Below are positions 9,675-19,125 of a stretch of 64,000 bases of DNA, piece after piece. Position 1 is the stretch's first letter; every line of letters begins with the position of its first letter. The translations under genes and the position numbers were made by a program. Source of the stretch: SXOA01 sp046593355 (GTDB taxonomy: Bacteria; Planctomycetota; Planctomycetia; Pirellulales; Pirellulaceae); the NCBI GenBank assembly GCA_046593355.1, contig JBKJNY010000090.1, forward strand, positions 57,936 to 121,935, read 5' to 3'. The notes under the pieces were generated by a model, which worked only from the letters and a program-made list of their open reading frames with translations, was not told where the DNA came from and ran no database searches.

Positions 9675-11471
9675 TCAAAGCAATTCGAACCATTCCTTTA
9701 TCTTGAGGGCCATCAATTCGCGGCGATTTTCGAGGAATTCGTCGTAATCCGGTGGATTTCCGTCGAGCATGGACTCGGGCAAGCAGTGCATTCGCAGATT
9801 CTCGATAAGTTGCGCCTTTTTCGTAATGCCGCCATAGCGCACCTCGCCGCCTGCGCATTGCTCGGCAAGTTGAGCGAAGTACTTCTCTGGCGATTTGTCG
9901 CCGATGGCAATATTAATTTCGCTCTGCGCCAACACAAAGTTAGCGATTTGATTGTAACGACCGCGCAAGAGGCCCTGCTTCTTAAGGTGGTTTCGCGGGA
10001 AGACGTGATGCACGTCGCTGCGATTCATGAGCAGGTCGAGTACCGTAATATCGCGAGAGAGAAAGCCTTTGTCGGCAAGCTTCACTTGTGCCGCTTTGTA
10101 AGCCAGGAAATAAGGGCTGTTCGACGATGAAGTGTCCATAAGCTGTGGCAACATGCCGGTCCAATAGCTTTCTGGCAGCTCGTTCTCGATTACTGAATCA
10201 GCATATGCCGTCAATCCGCGCGCTTCGACTTGGCGGATATCGAAATCGAAGGCAGTCTCTGGGCTCCCAGTGTATCGCCCTCGAAGAATCGACATGGCGT
10301 ACCATCGCCGCACAAGCCGTTCGAGCACGTTGGCAGGCACGTTTTCGGCGCGGCCACGAAGATAAAGGATATAAGCGAAGTTAACGGCGTTCTGTCCGCC
10401 GATAAGATCGCTCGTCACGAAGCCTGCGGAACGCAGGATCATCGTGATGCGGTCGAAGTGTGTTTCGTTGATAAAGCTTAAGATCCCCTGCTTGAGGCGT
10501 CCAAAGGACTCTTCGGCGATACTGTCCTCGAACTGCTTGGTTTCAAAGTTTCGGCCCGAGAGTAGCGCCACCAAGTCTGCCAGCTTTCCACGCCCAAATT
10601 CGGATGTGAACGCTACACGCAGCATGTCCGTGTAAGTGGGATCATAAATGTCATCATTGACGTCCTTGAGCCACAGCATCTTGGGAAGAAACTCGGAGGC
10701 CGCGAACGCCTTGTCACCTTTCTCGATCCGCGCCAGGAATTCAGGTGCGACGGCCAAGTGACAAAAGTAATCGATTGCCTTGCGTAGCATATTGCCGCCG
10801 TAGGTCTCGTTGGCGGCAATCTTTGACATGGCGAAGTCCGCCTGAGACAGTTCGGCTCCAGCGGAGTTCACACGAATGAAGATTTCAGTCACAGTCTCGA
10901 TGTCGAGGTCTTCCGCCAACTCGATCAGGCCGACGTGATTATTGACAATTTTGCCTAGCTTTTGCAAGACTTTTCCGACTTGCCTGCGGTCAGCAGATGG
11001 GTTTTTGGCCGCATAGCCTTCCGTCAACTCGAGCAGATCGGCATCCGGTGCAAAGACTTCGGCCACGTCCCCGATCCATGCCACATCCTTGCGAATCGCT
11101 GGGTTTGCGACTTCAAACCGTTCTTCCAAAGGATGAAACGCAATACGGATGCGAATGGTTTCATAGTCTTTCGTCAGAACTTCGCGCCCAAGTAACCCCG
11201 CCATTAGTGCCGTAACTCGCTGTTGCCCGTCGATAAGGATGCGCTTGCCTGCGGAAGGCGTGCCGTCCTTAAGCTTCACCGTGGGATTCCGCCAGGCAAT
11301 CAGGTAACCGACCGGGTAACCCTGATAGAGCGAATCGAGAAGGTTGCGGACTTTGGTCGCCTCCCAAACAAAGGGACGCTGAATCTCAGGAATAGCGATC
11401 TCGCCCGTCTTTACCCAGACCAGCAAGGTGTCAATGGGGTGCGGGGTGACGGAATAGCGTTGCGTGGACAT
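9675..11471 (-). CDS. DUF262 domain protein with C-terminal HNH-like (DUF1524-type) motif, GmrSD-like
   Basis: 598 aa. The N-terminal DUF262 domain shows IPEIQRPFVWE (27-37) and the nucleotide-binding motif DGQQR (81-85). Near the C-terminus is HHVFPRNHLKK (from residue 488) followed by spaced Asn residues, the His-Asn pattern of the DUF1524 nuclease clade. Proteins joining these two domains include GmrSD, BrxU and SspE, which restrict phages with modified DNA. Here both parts are in one polypeptide and no methylase, BREX or Dnd gene is nearby, so a stand-alone type IV-like restriction role is inferred, not shown. A sampled line (10441-10500) is 48% GC, lower than the surrounding genes, which fits acquired DNA. 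Confidence 0.82.
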   Translation of the reverse strand: MSTQRYSVTPHPIDTLLVWVKTGEIAIPEIQRPFVWEATKVRNLLDSLYQGYPVGYLIAWRNPTVKLKDGTPSAGKRILIDGQQRVTALMAGLLGREVLTKDYETIRIRIAFHPLEERFEVANPAIRKDVAWIGDVAEVFAPDADLLELTEGYAAKNPSADRRQVGKVLQKLGKIVNNHVGLIELAEDLDIETVTEIFIRVNSAGAELSQADFAMSKIAANETYGGNMLRKAIDYFCHLAVAPEFLARIEKGDKAFAASEFLPKMLWLKDVNDDIYDPTYTDMLRVAFTSEFGRGKLADLVALLSGRNFETKQFEDSIAEESFGRLKQGILSFINETHFDRITMILRSAGFVTSDLIGGQNAVNFAYILYLRGRAENVPANVLERLVRRWYAMSILRGRYTGSPETAFDFDIRQVEARGLTAYADSVIENELPESYWTGMLPQLMDTSSSNSPYFLAYKAAQVKLADKGFLSRDITVLDLLMNRSDVHHVFPRNHLKKQGLLRGRYNQIANFVLAQSEINIAIGDKSPEKYFAQLAEQCAGGEVRYGGITKKAQLIENLRMHCLPESMLDGNPPDYDEFLENRRELMALKIKEWFELL

Positions 11472-11528
11472 CGAATTTACCTGTGCCGAGAATCGCGACT
11501 TTCTGAATCTAACTGAATAACCGTACCT

Positions 11529-12962
11529 CTACCCCAGCAGCTTCTCAATCACCTTCGCGTCGTACACATCCGTCAGCCGCTCATCCCGCCCGTGCAAGTG
11601 ATACGCAACCCGCTTATGGTCCAGTCCCAGTAAGTGCAAAACCGTGGCGTGGAGGTCGGCGACCATGGTGCGGTTCTCGACGGCGTGGTAGCCGAGCTCG
11701 TCGGTGGAGCCGTAGGCCTGGCCGCCGCGGATGCCGCCGCCGGCGAGCCAGAGGCTGAAGCCTTGCTTGTGATGGTCGCGCCCTTCGCCGGACTGGCTGA
11801 CCGGGGTGCGGCCGAATTCGCCTCCCCACATGAGCAGCACACTGTCGAGCAAGCCGCGGCGCTTCAGGTCGCTGAGTAGGGCGGCTGTCGGCTGGTCGGT
11901 CTGCTCGCAGCAGCTTTTGGTGCCGGCGGCGTTGGCGTTGTGGGTGTCCCAGATTTGCCCTTCCACGAAAATTTGCACGAAGCGGACGCCGCGCTCAATC
12001 AGCCGGCGGGCGATCAGGCAGCGGCGGCCGTAGCTGTCGGTTTTGGGCTGGCCGATGCCGTACATGGCGAGCGTGGCGGGACTTTCCTCGGCCAGGTTCA
12101 GGGCCGCCCCCGTCGAGAGCTGCATCCGCCCCGCCATCTCGTAGCTGGCGATGCGAGCCGCCAGGTCCGGGGCGAACGTGGGGTGCTCGGCCTTGTGCTG
12201 CTCGTTGAGGGACGCCAGCAAGTCGCGGCGGAGCTTCTGCGTCCCCTCGCTGACCGCCGTCGTCGGCTGCAAGTAGAGGACCGGCGTGCCGGTGTGGCGG
12301 AAGTGGACCCCCTGATACTGCGGCGGCAGAAAGCCGTTGGACCAGTTGCGGCTGCCGTCGGTCGGCAGCGACGAATCATTCCGCAGCACGACGTAAGCCG
12401 GCAAGTTTTGATTCTCGCTGCCGAGGGCGTAATTCACCCAGGCCCCCAGCGTCGGCCGGCCGGTGACAATCCGCCCGGTGTGCATCATCCACAGGGCCTG
12501 CTCGTGGTTGTTGTGCTCGGTATGCATCGAGCGAATCACCGCGATATCGTCCGCGCACTTCGCCGTATGCGGCAACAGCTCCGAATATTCCACGCCGCAC
12601 TCGCCAGCCTTCTGAAACTTGTACGGCGTCCCCAGCAGGTTTCCGTGCGCAGTCAATTTCACCAGGTCCGTGAAATACTCCGGCATCTTCTGCCCGTTGC
12701 GCTTATTCAGCTCCGGCTTGGGGTCGAGCAAGTCCATATGGCTCGGCCCCCCATGCTGAAAAAGCTGAATCACCGCCTTGGCCTTAGGGGCGAAATGAGG
12801 CTGGAGCGTTGATTCATTGGATGCAGTTGATTCACCTCGGGCTGCATCCTGCGCCAGCAGCGCCCCGAGCGCCACTCCCGCAAAGCCGGCAGCAGAACGC
12901 GTGAGCAGCTCGCGGCGGGAGATGAGGTCCAAAAGTTGGCGGGATTGAGGGGAAGGGTTCAT
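11529..12962 (-). CDS. DUF1501 family secreted protein
   Basis: 477 aa. It starts with a twin-arginine type signal (SRRELLTRSAAGFAGVALGALL), followed by the DUF1501 sulfatase-like fold: FQHGGPSHMDLLDPKPELN, EYSELLPH, MWGGEFGRTPVSQ, GRDHHKQGFSLWLAGGG. Many planctomycetes have dozens of these genes, usually next to a DUF1549/DUF1553 partner. No partner is present here. The His/Asp-rich motifs suggest a metal-dependent hydrolase, but no activity is established. The C-terminal half is close to the other DUF1501 proteins in this window. Confidence 0.9.
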   Translation of the reverse strand: MNPSPQSRQLLDLISRRELLTRSAAGFAGVALGALLAQDAARGESTASNESTLQPHFAPKAKAVIQLFQHGGPSHMDLLDPKPELNKRNGQKMPEYFTDLVKLTAHGNLLGTPYKFQKAGECGVEYSELLPHTAKCADDIAVIRSMHTEHNNHEQALWMMHTGRIVTGRPTLGAWVNYALGSENQNLPAYVVLRNDSSLPTDGSRNWSNGFLPPQYQGVHFRHTGTPVLYLQPTTAVSEGTQKLRRDLLASLNEQHKAEHPTFAPDLAARIASYEMAGRMQLSTGAALNLAEESPATLAMYGIGQPKTDSYGRRCLIARRLIERGVRFVQIFVEGQIWDTHNANAAGTKSCCEQTDQPTAALLSDLKRRGLLDSVLLMWGGEFGRTPVSQSGEGRDHHKQGFSLWLAGGGIRGGQAYGSTDELGYHAVENRTMVADLHATVLHLLGLDHKRVAYHLHGRDERLTDVYDAKVIEKLLG

Positions 12963-13629
12963 GGCGGGGAGCGAAAGGGTAGGCGGGTGGATAGGTAATT
13001 TTGATTATAGGCGGTTAGGAAACGGATTGCAGAGCAAGCGGATTCACCGCGGAGGACGCGGAGATTCGCAGAGGAAAACCCCAATTCAATTTCTTCTCTG
13101 GCTTCCGGCCTCTGCTCTGCGTCCCTCTGCGAACTCCGCGGTTATTCCCCGTTTTGGCTTCGCCACCAGCAGATTATAAGCTGTTTTAAAATTTCAAAAC
13201 CGGAGATAAATCTTTATCTGGACAACACTTAGGGAAAAACTGTTCAAAAATATTATAAGCTGTCGTCGGCCCTCGTCCCTAATTCCCACCCACCGCCTCT
13301 ATGTTGAATTCATACCCCCCCGTTTCAACACGCTCCTCCCCATGCAAAAACAGGGTCCGTGTTGAATTGGAGGTCCTCCATTTCAACACCAGGGGTGCTC
13401 GTCCCCCTCCAAAGTATGCAGTCCCGAAACCAACGCTAGAGTCGCCGAAAAAAGTCCGCCTTTGGCTACTCACCTCCGGGCGCACCGCTTCCGCACAAGT
13501 AAGACGCTTGAACATGAACATTTATTCCATATGAACAAAAGATTGTTTTTCGCTTGGCGCGGCCGCCTCTTTCCCCGTTGTCGTTCCTGCTCTTCGCATG
13601 GGGATGAGAACAGCCGATGTTTTGCAATT
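12963..13629. other. Spacer with palindrome and decayed insertion-sequence flank
   Basis: Between the DUF1501 gene and the transposase remnant. It contains an imperfect palindrome (13042-13147) and short GTTGAAT/ATTCAAC-like inverted segments near 13300-13395. The segment 13180-13270 is AT-rich. No intact gene is supported; the part next to the remnant is probably its decayed 3' flank. Confidence 0.5.
13042..13147. repeat. Imperfect palindrome of the CCGCGGAG type
   Basis: Left part ACCGCGGAGGACGCGGAG, right part CTCTGCGTCCCTCTGCGA then CTCCGCGGT, inverted relative to each other. It lies 5' of the DUF1501 gene and is a further intergenic repeat type. Confidence 0.65.
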
Positions 13630-13884
13630 TGCGTCGATTCGCTTGGGAGCCAACAAGTTACGTGATTCGTGGTCCAGCTTGCGATGGAGCAACAAGGAAA
13701 TCGTTTCTCGAATTTGCGGCACGGTGATCGCCGCCACGGTTTTTTTTCCACGCCGCGTTTCCTCGGTCAGAAACCAGGCGGCGATGAGCGACAGAGCCTG
13801 ATGATGATACCAACCCGGCCACGTGCGAACCTCATAGTCGGCCAAGCCCGCCTCACTCTTGGCACGCTTCAAGCAATCTTCACT
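13630..13884 (-). pseudogene. IS701-type transposase remnant (C-terminal fragment)
   Basis: A frame reading GLADYEVRTWPGWYHHQALS, then SLIAAWFLTEETRRGKK and VPQIRETISLLLHRKL, then RNLLAPKRID matches the C-terminal part of IS701/IS4-like transposases. The catalytic core upstream is missing and the usual stretch between HRKL and RNLLAP is shortened, so it is dead. It begins within bases of the TPR gene's stop codon on the same strand, as if the element inserted there and was then mostly deleted. Confidence 0.7.
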
Positions 13885-15280
13885 CGTCTTCGTGGAACGG
13901 CATCTTCTTCTTGTAAAGTTCCAGATGCTTCTCGGCATCCACTTTGCTTTCCTTGTTCGGGGCCAACGCGACCACTTTTATTTGCCACTTAACGGCAGCT
14001 TCAAAGTCACCCGCTTCCGCATAAGCCGCCGCAAGCGTGTCCAGAAAACCTGAGTTCTGCCACTTAGTTAGCTCGCAGGCCTTCGTGCTGTATTCGATGG
14101 CTCGTTTCCCGTCGCGGAGCTTGCCATCTGCCGCAGTCGCTAACAGCCAGGCCAGATCATTGAGGACAGACAAATGGTCAGGTTTCAGGCGGATGGCTTG
14201 CCGATAGTCCTCGACAGCACGAGGCAGTTCCTTTTGGTCCTTCCATGCTGCCGCGCGCCCGAAATACGCTTCCGGATCTTGGGGATTAAGTCTAAGCGAT
14301 TCGGTGTAGTCGCTGATGCACTTAGCCGTCTGTCCCTTCTTCCGCCAAGCAATCGCCCGGTTGAAGAAAGGCATGGCGTAGCCAGGCTTTAGCCGAATGG
14401 CCTCGGTATAGTCACTTACGGCTTCGTCCAAATCTCCGGCGGCCTCACGCAAAGTTCCACGGCTGTTGAAATGTCGGGGGTTATTTGGCTCAAGTTGAAT
14501 CGATGCGTTGCAGTCTTCCAGTGCTGCCTGCAAGTTGCCCTTTTGACTCCACAGCAAGCCTCGATTGCCAAAAGCGATGGCGTCCTTTGGATTCACTCGA
14601 ATGGCGCTGCTGTAATCACGGATGGCCTGATCAAGTTTGCCCTGCGCTTCCAAAGCAAGGGCGCGAGTGATGTAAAAAAGTCCTTCCTTTGAATTGAGTC
14701 GAATCGCCTCGCTCGCATCAGCCACCGATTCATCAAGTTTTCCCTGAAGGCGGTATGCGCAAGCCCGGTTATTAAGGGCGGCTGCGGAATCCGGCTGCAG
14801 ACTTATGGCAACGGCGTAGTCTTCAATCGCCTTGTCCAAATCCTTTTTCAGCTCCCACACAAGCCCCCGGCCGACATATCCGAGTGGCGACTTGGGCTCC
14901 AGGCGGATGAACTCGGCGTAGTCCAGGAGCGACTTGTCCAGCTCTCCTTTGAACTTCCACGCCGCGGCGCGATTCAACCGGTAGCCTGCTTCGTTCCGCT
15001 TCTCTTCCAAACGACGAGTGTAGTATTCGATGGCTTCATCAACGAGCATCGCATCCCGCTTCAAAACCCAGACTCCGCTGACCAATACGCTCTCCTCTTC
15101 AACGTCCTGAACGACTGAGCCTAGCGAGATTTCGAGCAAGCTTCCGCCGTCGCGGGCGGTCGCGCCATCCTTCCAAAACACCCGTTTGCCAAGCCAGGTT
15201 TCGGCAGAATGACCCCAGTGCGGGGTCAAGAGCAGCAAGATCAACCACGCTCCATACCTAAGTGTTTCATTGAGGCGCAT
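13880..15280 (-). CDS. Secreted tetratricopeptide repeat protein
   Basis: 466 aa with signal peptide (LILLLLTPHWGHSAETW). A short N-terminal domain with VFWKDGATARDGG and SVVQDVEEESVLVSGVWVL precedes about nine TPR units from residue 85 to 430 (repeating DYAEFIRLEPKSPLGYVGRG-like helices). It ends KKMPFHEDE. TPR proteins are protein-binding scaffolds; the partner is unknown. The 3' end touches an IS701 remnant, so the last residues may be altered from the ancestral protein. Confidence 0.85.
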   Translation of the reverse strand: MRLNETLRYGAWLILLLLTPHWGHSAETWLGKRVFWKDGATARDGGSLLEISLGSVVQDVEEESVLVSGVWVLKRDAMLVDEAIEYYTRRLEEKRNEAGYRLNRAAAWKFKGELDKSLLDYAEFIRLEPKSPLGYVGRGLVWELKKDLDKAIEDYAVAISLQPDSAAALNNRACAYRLQGKLDESVADASEAIRLNSKEGLFYITRALALEAQGKLDQAIRDYSSAIRVNPKDAIAFGNRGLLWSQKGNLQAALEDCNASIQLEPNNPRHFNSRGTLREAAGDLDEAVSDYTEAIRLKPGYAMPFFNRAIAWRKKGQTAKCISDYTESLRLNPQDPEAYFGRAAAWKDQKELPRAVEDYRQAIRLKPDHLSVLNDLAWLLATAADGKLRDGKRAIEYSTKACELTKWQNSGFLDTLAAAYAEAGDFEAAVKWQIKVVALAPNKESKVDAEKHLELYKKKMPFHEDE

Positions 15281-15324
15281 AGATCAGCTCCTAAGAAAGG
15301 TGGCAGTGTATATCGTCCTGTGCT

Positions 15325-16725
15325 TCATGGGGTACTTGTAGTCGGCGACTTCTTCCACAACTGCCGTTCCAGCTTGGGAAAAATCTTGAGCGCATTGTCC
15401 CGCAGGATTTGCCGGCCGATGTGGAGGGCGTGCTCTTCACGGAGCTCGCCGCGGTCCACTTTTTCGGCCAGGGCTTCGGAGACGCATTGCCGAGTCCAGA
15501 CGGTGGCCGCGTAAATTCCTTCGGCTTGCACGGTGTCGGCCCCCCACATGATGCGGTCGCTGGGCATCACTTCCAGCCATTCCTGGTAGGCCCGTTTGGC
15601 CGTCGTGTAGGAAAGCTGCGGGAGCCAGACGGAGTCGACCCAAACGTTATTGTATTTCATGGCGATGACGCCGGTCTCGCCGACCCAGGGAAAGCCGCCG
15701 TGGAACAGGATGAACTTGGTCTTGGGGTTGGCCGCAATCAGGTCCACCAGCAGCATGGGATTGGACCCCTGGATGCGGGCCTGGCCGGTGTGAATCTGAA
15801 ACGGCAGCTCGTATTTCGCGGAAAGCTCGCAGAGCCGCCAGAGGATGAAGTCCTGAAAGTCCTTGAGCTCTTCCGGCTTCAGCTCGCTGCGGGGGCGGCC
15901 GAAGGCTTTCACGGCCCGCTCCTTGGGCACGTTCTGAAAGTCGAGCGTCCGCTGGTAGGCGAGCGTCGTCTTCAAGCAGACGGCGTCGGAGGCGACCGCT
16001 TTTTGAAAAATCAGGTCAATCGCCGCCAGGTAGTCGTCGAGCGATTTCACTTCCTTGCCGGACTGTTTGGCAAAGTCATACGGGCTGTCGAGCGAGCTGG
16101 CGAACGACCTGGGATGAAAGCCGTCCACCATCGTGGTGACGTTGAGGACCGGGACTGAGAAACGGTAGGACCGGTCGAACTTGAAGCGGGCCCAGTAGGG
16201 GTCAATCAGCATGAGCTCAATGTTGGCCCGCTCCGTGACGACATGCGTTAGCCACTTGTCGCTCTTGTCGTTCTCGAAGATCTTTCGATTCAATTCGCTC
16301 GCCTGCTCCGGCGTCATCGTTTCAAAGTCGATGCCGTACAAATCCGTGAACGCCGGCAGCAGGTAGCGGTAGAAGCTGGTCGCCCGGGCGTCCTTGAAGT
16401 CGTGCTGAGCCTTCTCCCACCAGGCCTCGAATGGCTTTCCCTCCGGCCAGGGCGATAGCGGATTAATCCAAGGATAGTAGCTCCCCTGCCAGACCGAATG
16501 GAGCGTCATCCCCTTCCCCCGGTCCGTCACATCCCGAAACGGAATTTCCTCGAACGGCCGCAGATGGTCGTGCGTATCAATGGCGGGGACGGCGTCCAGG
16601 CTGGCCCGGATACGCTTGTAGAGGTCGGTTTTTTTGATATCGTCGCCGCGGGTGGCGGTGACCGCGGACATGAGCAGGGCGAGTGCAGAAAAAATGAACG
16701 TAAGTTGGTTGAGGGAAGACTTCAT
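15325..16725 (-). CDS. Secreted amidohydrolase (Amidohydro_2 type)
   Basis: 466 aa from ATG 16725 (MKSSLNQLTFIFSALALLMS, signal peptide); an open frame upstream is rejected because it reads through a palindromic repeat. Metal ligands of the amidohydrolase TIM barrel are visible: IDTHDH (H52, H54), FQIHTGQ, FILFHGG and the late Asp in IMWGADT. The family hydrolyses amide, ester or C-C bonds in compounds such as decarboxylated aromatics or uronates; the substrate is not predictable. Export places it in the periplasm. It is a single-gene unit divergent from the FHA regulator. Confidence 0.85.
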   Translation of the reverse strand: MKSSLNQLTFIFSALALLMSAVTATRGDDIKKTDLYKRIRASLDAVPAIDTHDHLRPFEEIPFRDVTDRGKGMTLHSVWQGSYYPWINPLSPWPEGKPFEAWWEKAQHDFKDARATSFYRYLLPAFTDLYGIDFETMTPEQASELNRKIFENDKSDKWLTHVVTERANIELMLIDPYWARFKFDRSYRFSVPVLNVTTMVDGFHPRSFASSLDSPYDFAKQSGKEVKSLDDYLAAIDLIFQKAVASDAVCLKTTLAYQRTLDFQNVPKERAVKAFGRPRSELKPEELKDFQDFILWRLCELSAKYELPFQIHTGQARIQGSNPMLLVDLIAANPKTKFILFHGGFPWVGETGVIAMKYNNVWVDSVWLPQLSYTTAKRAYQEWLEVMPSDRIMWGADTVQAEGIYAATVWTRQCVSEALAEKVDRGELREEHALHIGRQILRDNALKIFPKLERQLWKKSPTTSTP

Positions 16726-16787
16726 GGCAGCAGCGGAAGCGGAGTGCGACGGGACAAAACCGAATAAATCATAGACGCTTCTGCTGG

Positions 16788-16900
16788 AGGGTGCATAAGC
16801 GTCAGCGCCATGCACGCGTAATGCGGCCGGATGCCAGGGGCCGGCCTTCCTAAGAAACGACGTCCGACACGCGTGCATTTCGCTCCCGCTCATGCACCCT
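16788..16900. repeat. Long palindrome with ATGCACCC ends
   Basis: Outer arms AGGGTGCATAAGCG and CGCTCATGCACCCT, inner arms CATGCACGCG and CGCGTGCAT. It sits between two divergent genes (amidohydrolase and FHA regulator), so it is unlikely to be a plain terminator. Confidence 0.75.
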
Positions 16901-16985
16901 ACAAATCGGCCTGCTATATTGTCCCTGGCGGCAGGATGCTCCGCGAACAGGACAGCCGCAGGGACCAACAGAGGCAAACAATTCG

Positions 16986-18818
16986 GTGTATTCCTATCTG
17001 CTGATGACGACAGGGGGCCGGGCGGGAACGCACTTCCTTCTCAAGCCCGAGGTCCATACGCGCATCGGCCGCGGGCTGGAGTGCGACATCGTTTTGTCCG
17101 ACCCGCTGTCGTCGCGGGTCCATGCCACGGTCGTTTGCGAGGACGGCGATTGGTGGGTCCGCGACGCCGGCAGCCGCAATGGCTCGTTCGTGAACGGGCA
17201 AAAGATTGACGAGGCCCGCCTGACCGAAGGGACCCCGCTCAAGGTCGGCTCCAGCGAGTTCACGTTCCACCAGTCGGCGGAGCGGCCGGTGGACCGCTCC
17301 CGGCTGGACCACACGCAGACCATCGTGCATGATCGCATCGTGGGGCGTGAGACCGGGCCGGTCTCCGCCGACCTACTCCGCGATGCCCAGGCCGCCCAGG
17401 ATCTGCTCACGCTCCATCACCTCAGCATGAGACTGCTCGGCTGCACCGACCCCGACGAGGTCATCCGTGTTTCACTGGAGTTGCTGCATCAGCGGACGCA
17501 GGCCTCCCTCGTCGGTTTTCTCTGGATGAGCGACGACGGTCAGCTCAAACCCAAGATGCTGGTCCCCGAAGGGGCCACGTCCGCGGTGCGGCTGAGCCAG
17601 TCATTGACCGAAATGGTCGTCAGCCAAGCCAAGGCGGTCTGGGTAAACGACCAGAAGCCGGAGGGAGGAACGACCGTTTTGCAGCACTATGCCGACGCTC
17701 TCTGCGTGCCGCTGCTTGATGAAGGAAAGACCATTGGCGCGATTCATCTGTACTTGGAGAAGGGACGCTTCCGCCAAAGCGATTTCGACGTAGCCATCCC
17801 CGTCGCCAACATTCTGGCAGTGGCTCTCGTGCGTTCTCAAAAGGAGGCCCTGCTGCGGGTGGACCATCGCCGACTCGCCGATAAATCAGCCGTCTTCGAC
17901 GAAATGGTTGGCGAGAGCAAGCCGATGACCGATCTGAAGTCCAAGGTGATCCGCGTCGCGCGGGCCACCGGCTGCGTCTTGATTCGCGGCGAAAGCGGCG
18001 TGGGGAAGGAGCTCGTGGCCCGCGCGGTGCATAAATCCAGCGGGCGGGCGGACCGGCCGATGCTCAGCGTCAACTGCGCCGCCATTCCCCGCGACCTGAT
18101 GGAGAGCCAGCTCTTTGGGCATAAGAAAGGCTCGTTCACCGGGGCCGATTCCGACCATATCGGCTGGTTCCAACAGGCCCACACGGGCACGCTGTTCCTC
18201 GACGAAGTCGGCGAGATGACCTTGGAAGGGCAGGCCAAGCTGCTCCGCATTCTGGAAGGGCATCCGTTCCTGCCGGTCGGCTCGACGAAAGAGGTGAATG
18301 CCGACGTGCGGGTGATTGCCGCCACCAACCGGGACCTGACCGACGTCGTCCGCGAAGGCCGTTTCCGCGAGGATCTGTATTATCGCCTGAGCGTGTTCGA
18401 GCTCTACATCCCGCCGCTCCGCGAACGCGGCGGCGACATCGAACGGCTGGTCGACCATTTCCTCGACCACTTCCGCCGCACCCACGGCCGCCCCAGCATG
18501 ACCCTGGCCCCCGACGCCCGCAGCAAGCTGCTCGCCTATCAGTGGCCCGGCAACGTGCGGCAATTGCGGAACGTCATCGACAGCGCCGTCGTCATGGCCG
18601 AAGGCTGCATCATCCTGCCTGACGACCTGGGCCTCCGCGATGTCGGTACCTCGCAGGGCCAGCACGAAACGCTCCGCCTCGACTTCTGGGAACGCAAGCT
18701 GATCGTTGAATCCCTGCAACGCACCGGCGGCAAAGTCCCCGAAGCGGCGACCTTGTTAGGATTGGGGCGGGCGACGCTGTACCGGAAGATTGAGGAGTAT
18801 GGGATTGATAGGAAGTAG
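16986..18818 (+). CDS. FHA-GAF-AAA+ transcriptional regulator (sigma-54 activator type)
   Basis: 610 aa from GTG 16986. Residues 1-97 form an FHA domain (IGRG at 27-30, SSRVH 42-46, GSRNGSFVNG 62-71), which binds phosphothreonine. Residues of about 135-290 form a GAF domain. The AAA+ domain has Walker A GESGVGKE from residue 335, the sigma-54 contact loop GSFTGA from 382 (GAFTGA variant) and Walker B LFLDEVGEM. The C-terminus is a Fis-type helix-turn-helix (KVPEAATLLGLGRATLYRKI). The FHA domain suggests control by a Ser/Thr kinase, possibly one like that at 5829, in place of a response-regulator receiver. Target promoters are not visible in the flanks. Confidence 0.93.
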   Translation: MYSYLLMTTGGRAGTHFLLKPEVHTRIGRGLECDIVLSDPLSSRVHATVVCEDGDWWVRDAGSRNGSFVNGQKIDEARLTEGTPLKVGSSEFTFHQSAERPVDRSRLDHTQTIVHDRIVGRETGPVSADLLRDAQAAQDLLTLHHLSMRLLGCTDPDEVIRVSLELLHQRTQASLVGFLWMSDDGQLKPKMLVPEGATSAVRLSQSLTEMVVSQAKAVWVNDQKPEGGTTVLQHYADALCVPLLDEGKTIGAIHLYLEKGRFRQSDFDVAIPVANILAVALVRSQKEALLRVDHRRLADKSAVFDEMVGESKPMTDLKSKVIRVARATGCVLIRGESGVGKELVARAVHKSSGRADRPMLSVNCAAIPRDLMESQLFGHKKGSFTGADSDHIGWFQQAHTGTLFLDEVGEMTLEGQAKLLRILEGHPFLPVGSTKEVNADVRVIAATNRDLTDVVREGRFREDLYYRLSVFELYIPPLRERGGDIERLVDHFLDHFRRTHGRPSMTLAPDARSKLLAYQWPGNVRQLRNVIDSAVVMAEGCIILPDDLGLRDVGTSQGQHETLRLDFWERKLIVESLQRTGGKVPEAATLLGLGRATLYRKIEEYGIDRK

Positions 18819-18882
18819 GGTCGCTTCCGCTTCGTTACTCTGTTTTCTGGCACAAGTGTCAACCGGATAGTACAATCACGAT

Positions 18883-19125
18883 ATGAGCACACTCTCCGTC
18901 AATGATGTCGAGAAAAACATGCTCGACGTTCTCCGCCGCGTCGAAGCCGGAGAGAGCTTCGTTGTGGTTCGCGACAAAAAGCCGGTGGCGGAGATCAAGC
19001 CGATACCGGCCGCTACGACGGGTGCGTTACGCCCTCACGGGTTGTGCGCGGGCGAGTTTCGCGTTCCTGATGACTTCAATCAGCCGCTTCCTGAGTCGTT
19101 GCTCAACGATTTTGAGGGGACATGA
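18883..19125 (+). CDS. Antitoxin of a type II toxin-antitoxin pair (Phd/YefM-like)
   Basis: 80 aa: MSTLSVNDVEKNMLDVLRRVEAGESFVVVRDKKPVAEIKP is the typical Phd/YefM DNA-binding half, followed by a short toxin-binding tail. It overlaps the toxin gene by four bases (ATGA), implying translational coupling. A TACAAT hexamer at about 18871 just upstream could be its -10 box. It should repress its own promoter and neutralise the PIN toxin. Confidence 0.85.
   Translation: MSTLSVNDVEKNMLDVLRRVEAGESFVVVRDKKPVAEIKPIPAATTGALRPHGLCAGEFRVPDDFNQPLPESLLNDFEGT

Noticed and set aside
13522..13650. Downstream part of the transposase-remnant frame as coding
   Set aside because: After RNLLAPKRID the translation no longer resembles a transposase.
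18848..18866. Sigma-54 promoter before the VapBC-like pair (TGGCAC)
   Set aside because: The -12 GC element is missing; a sigma-70-like TACAAT downstream is more plausible.
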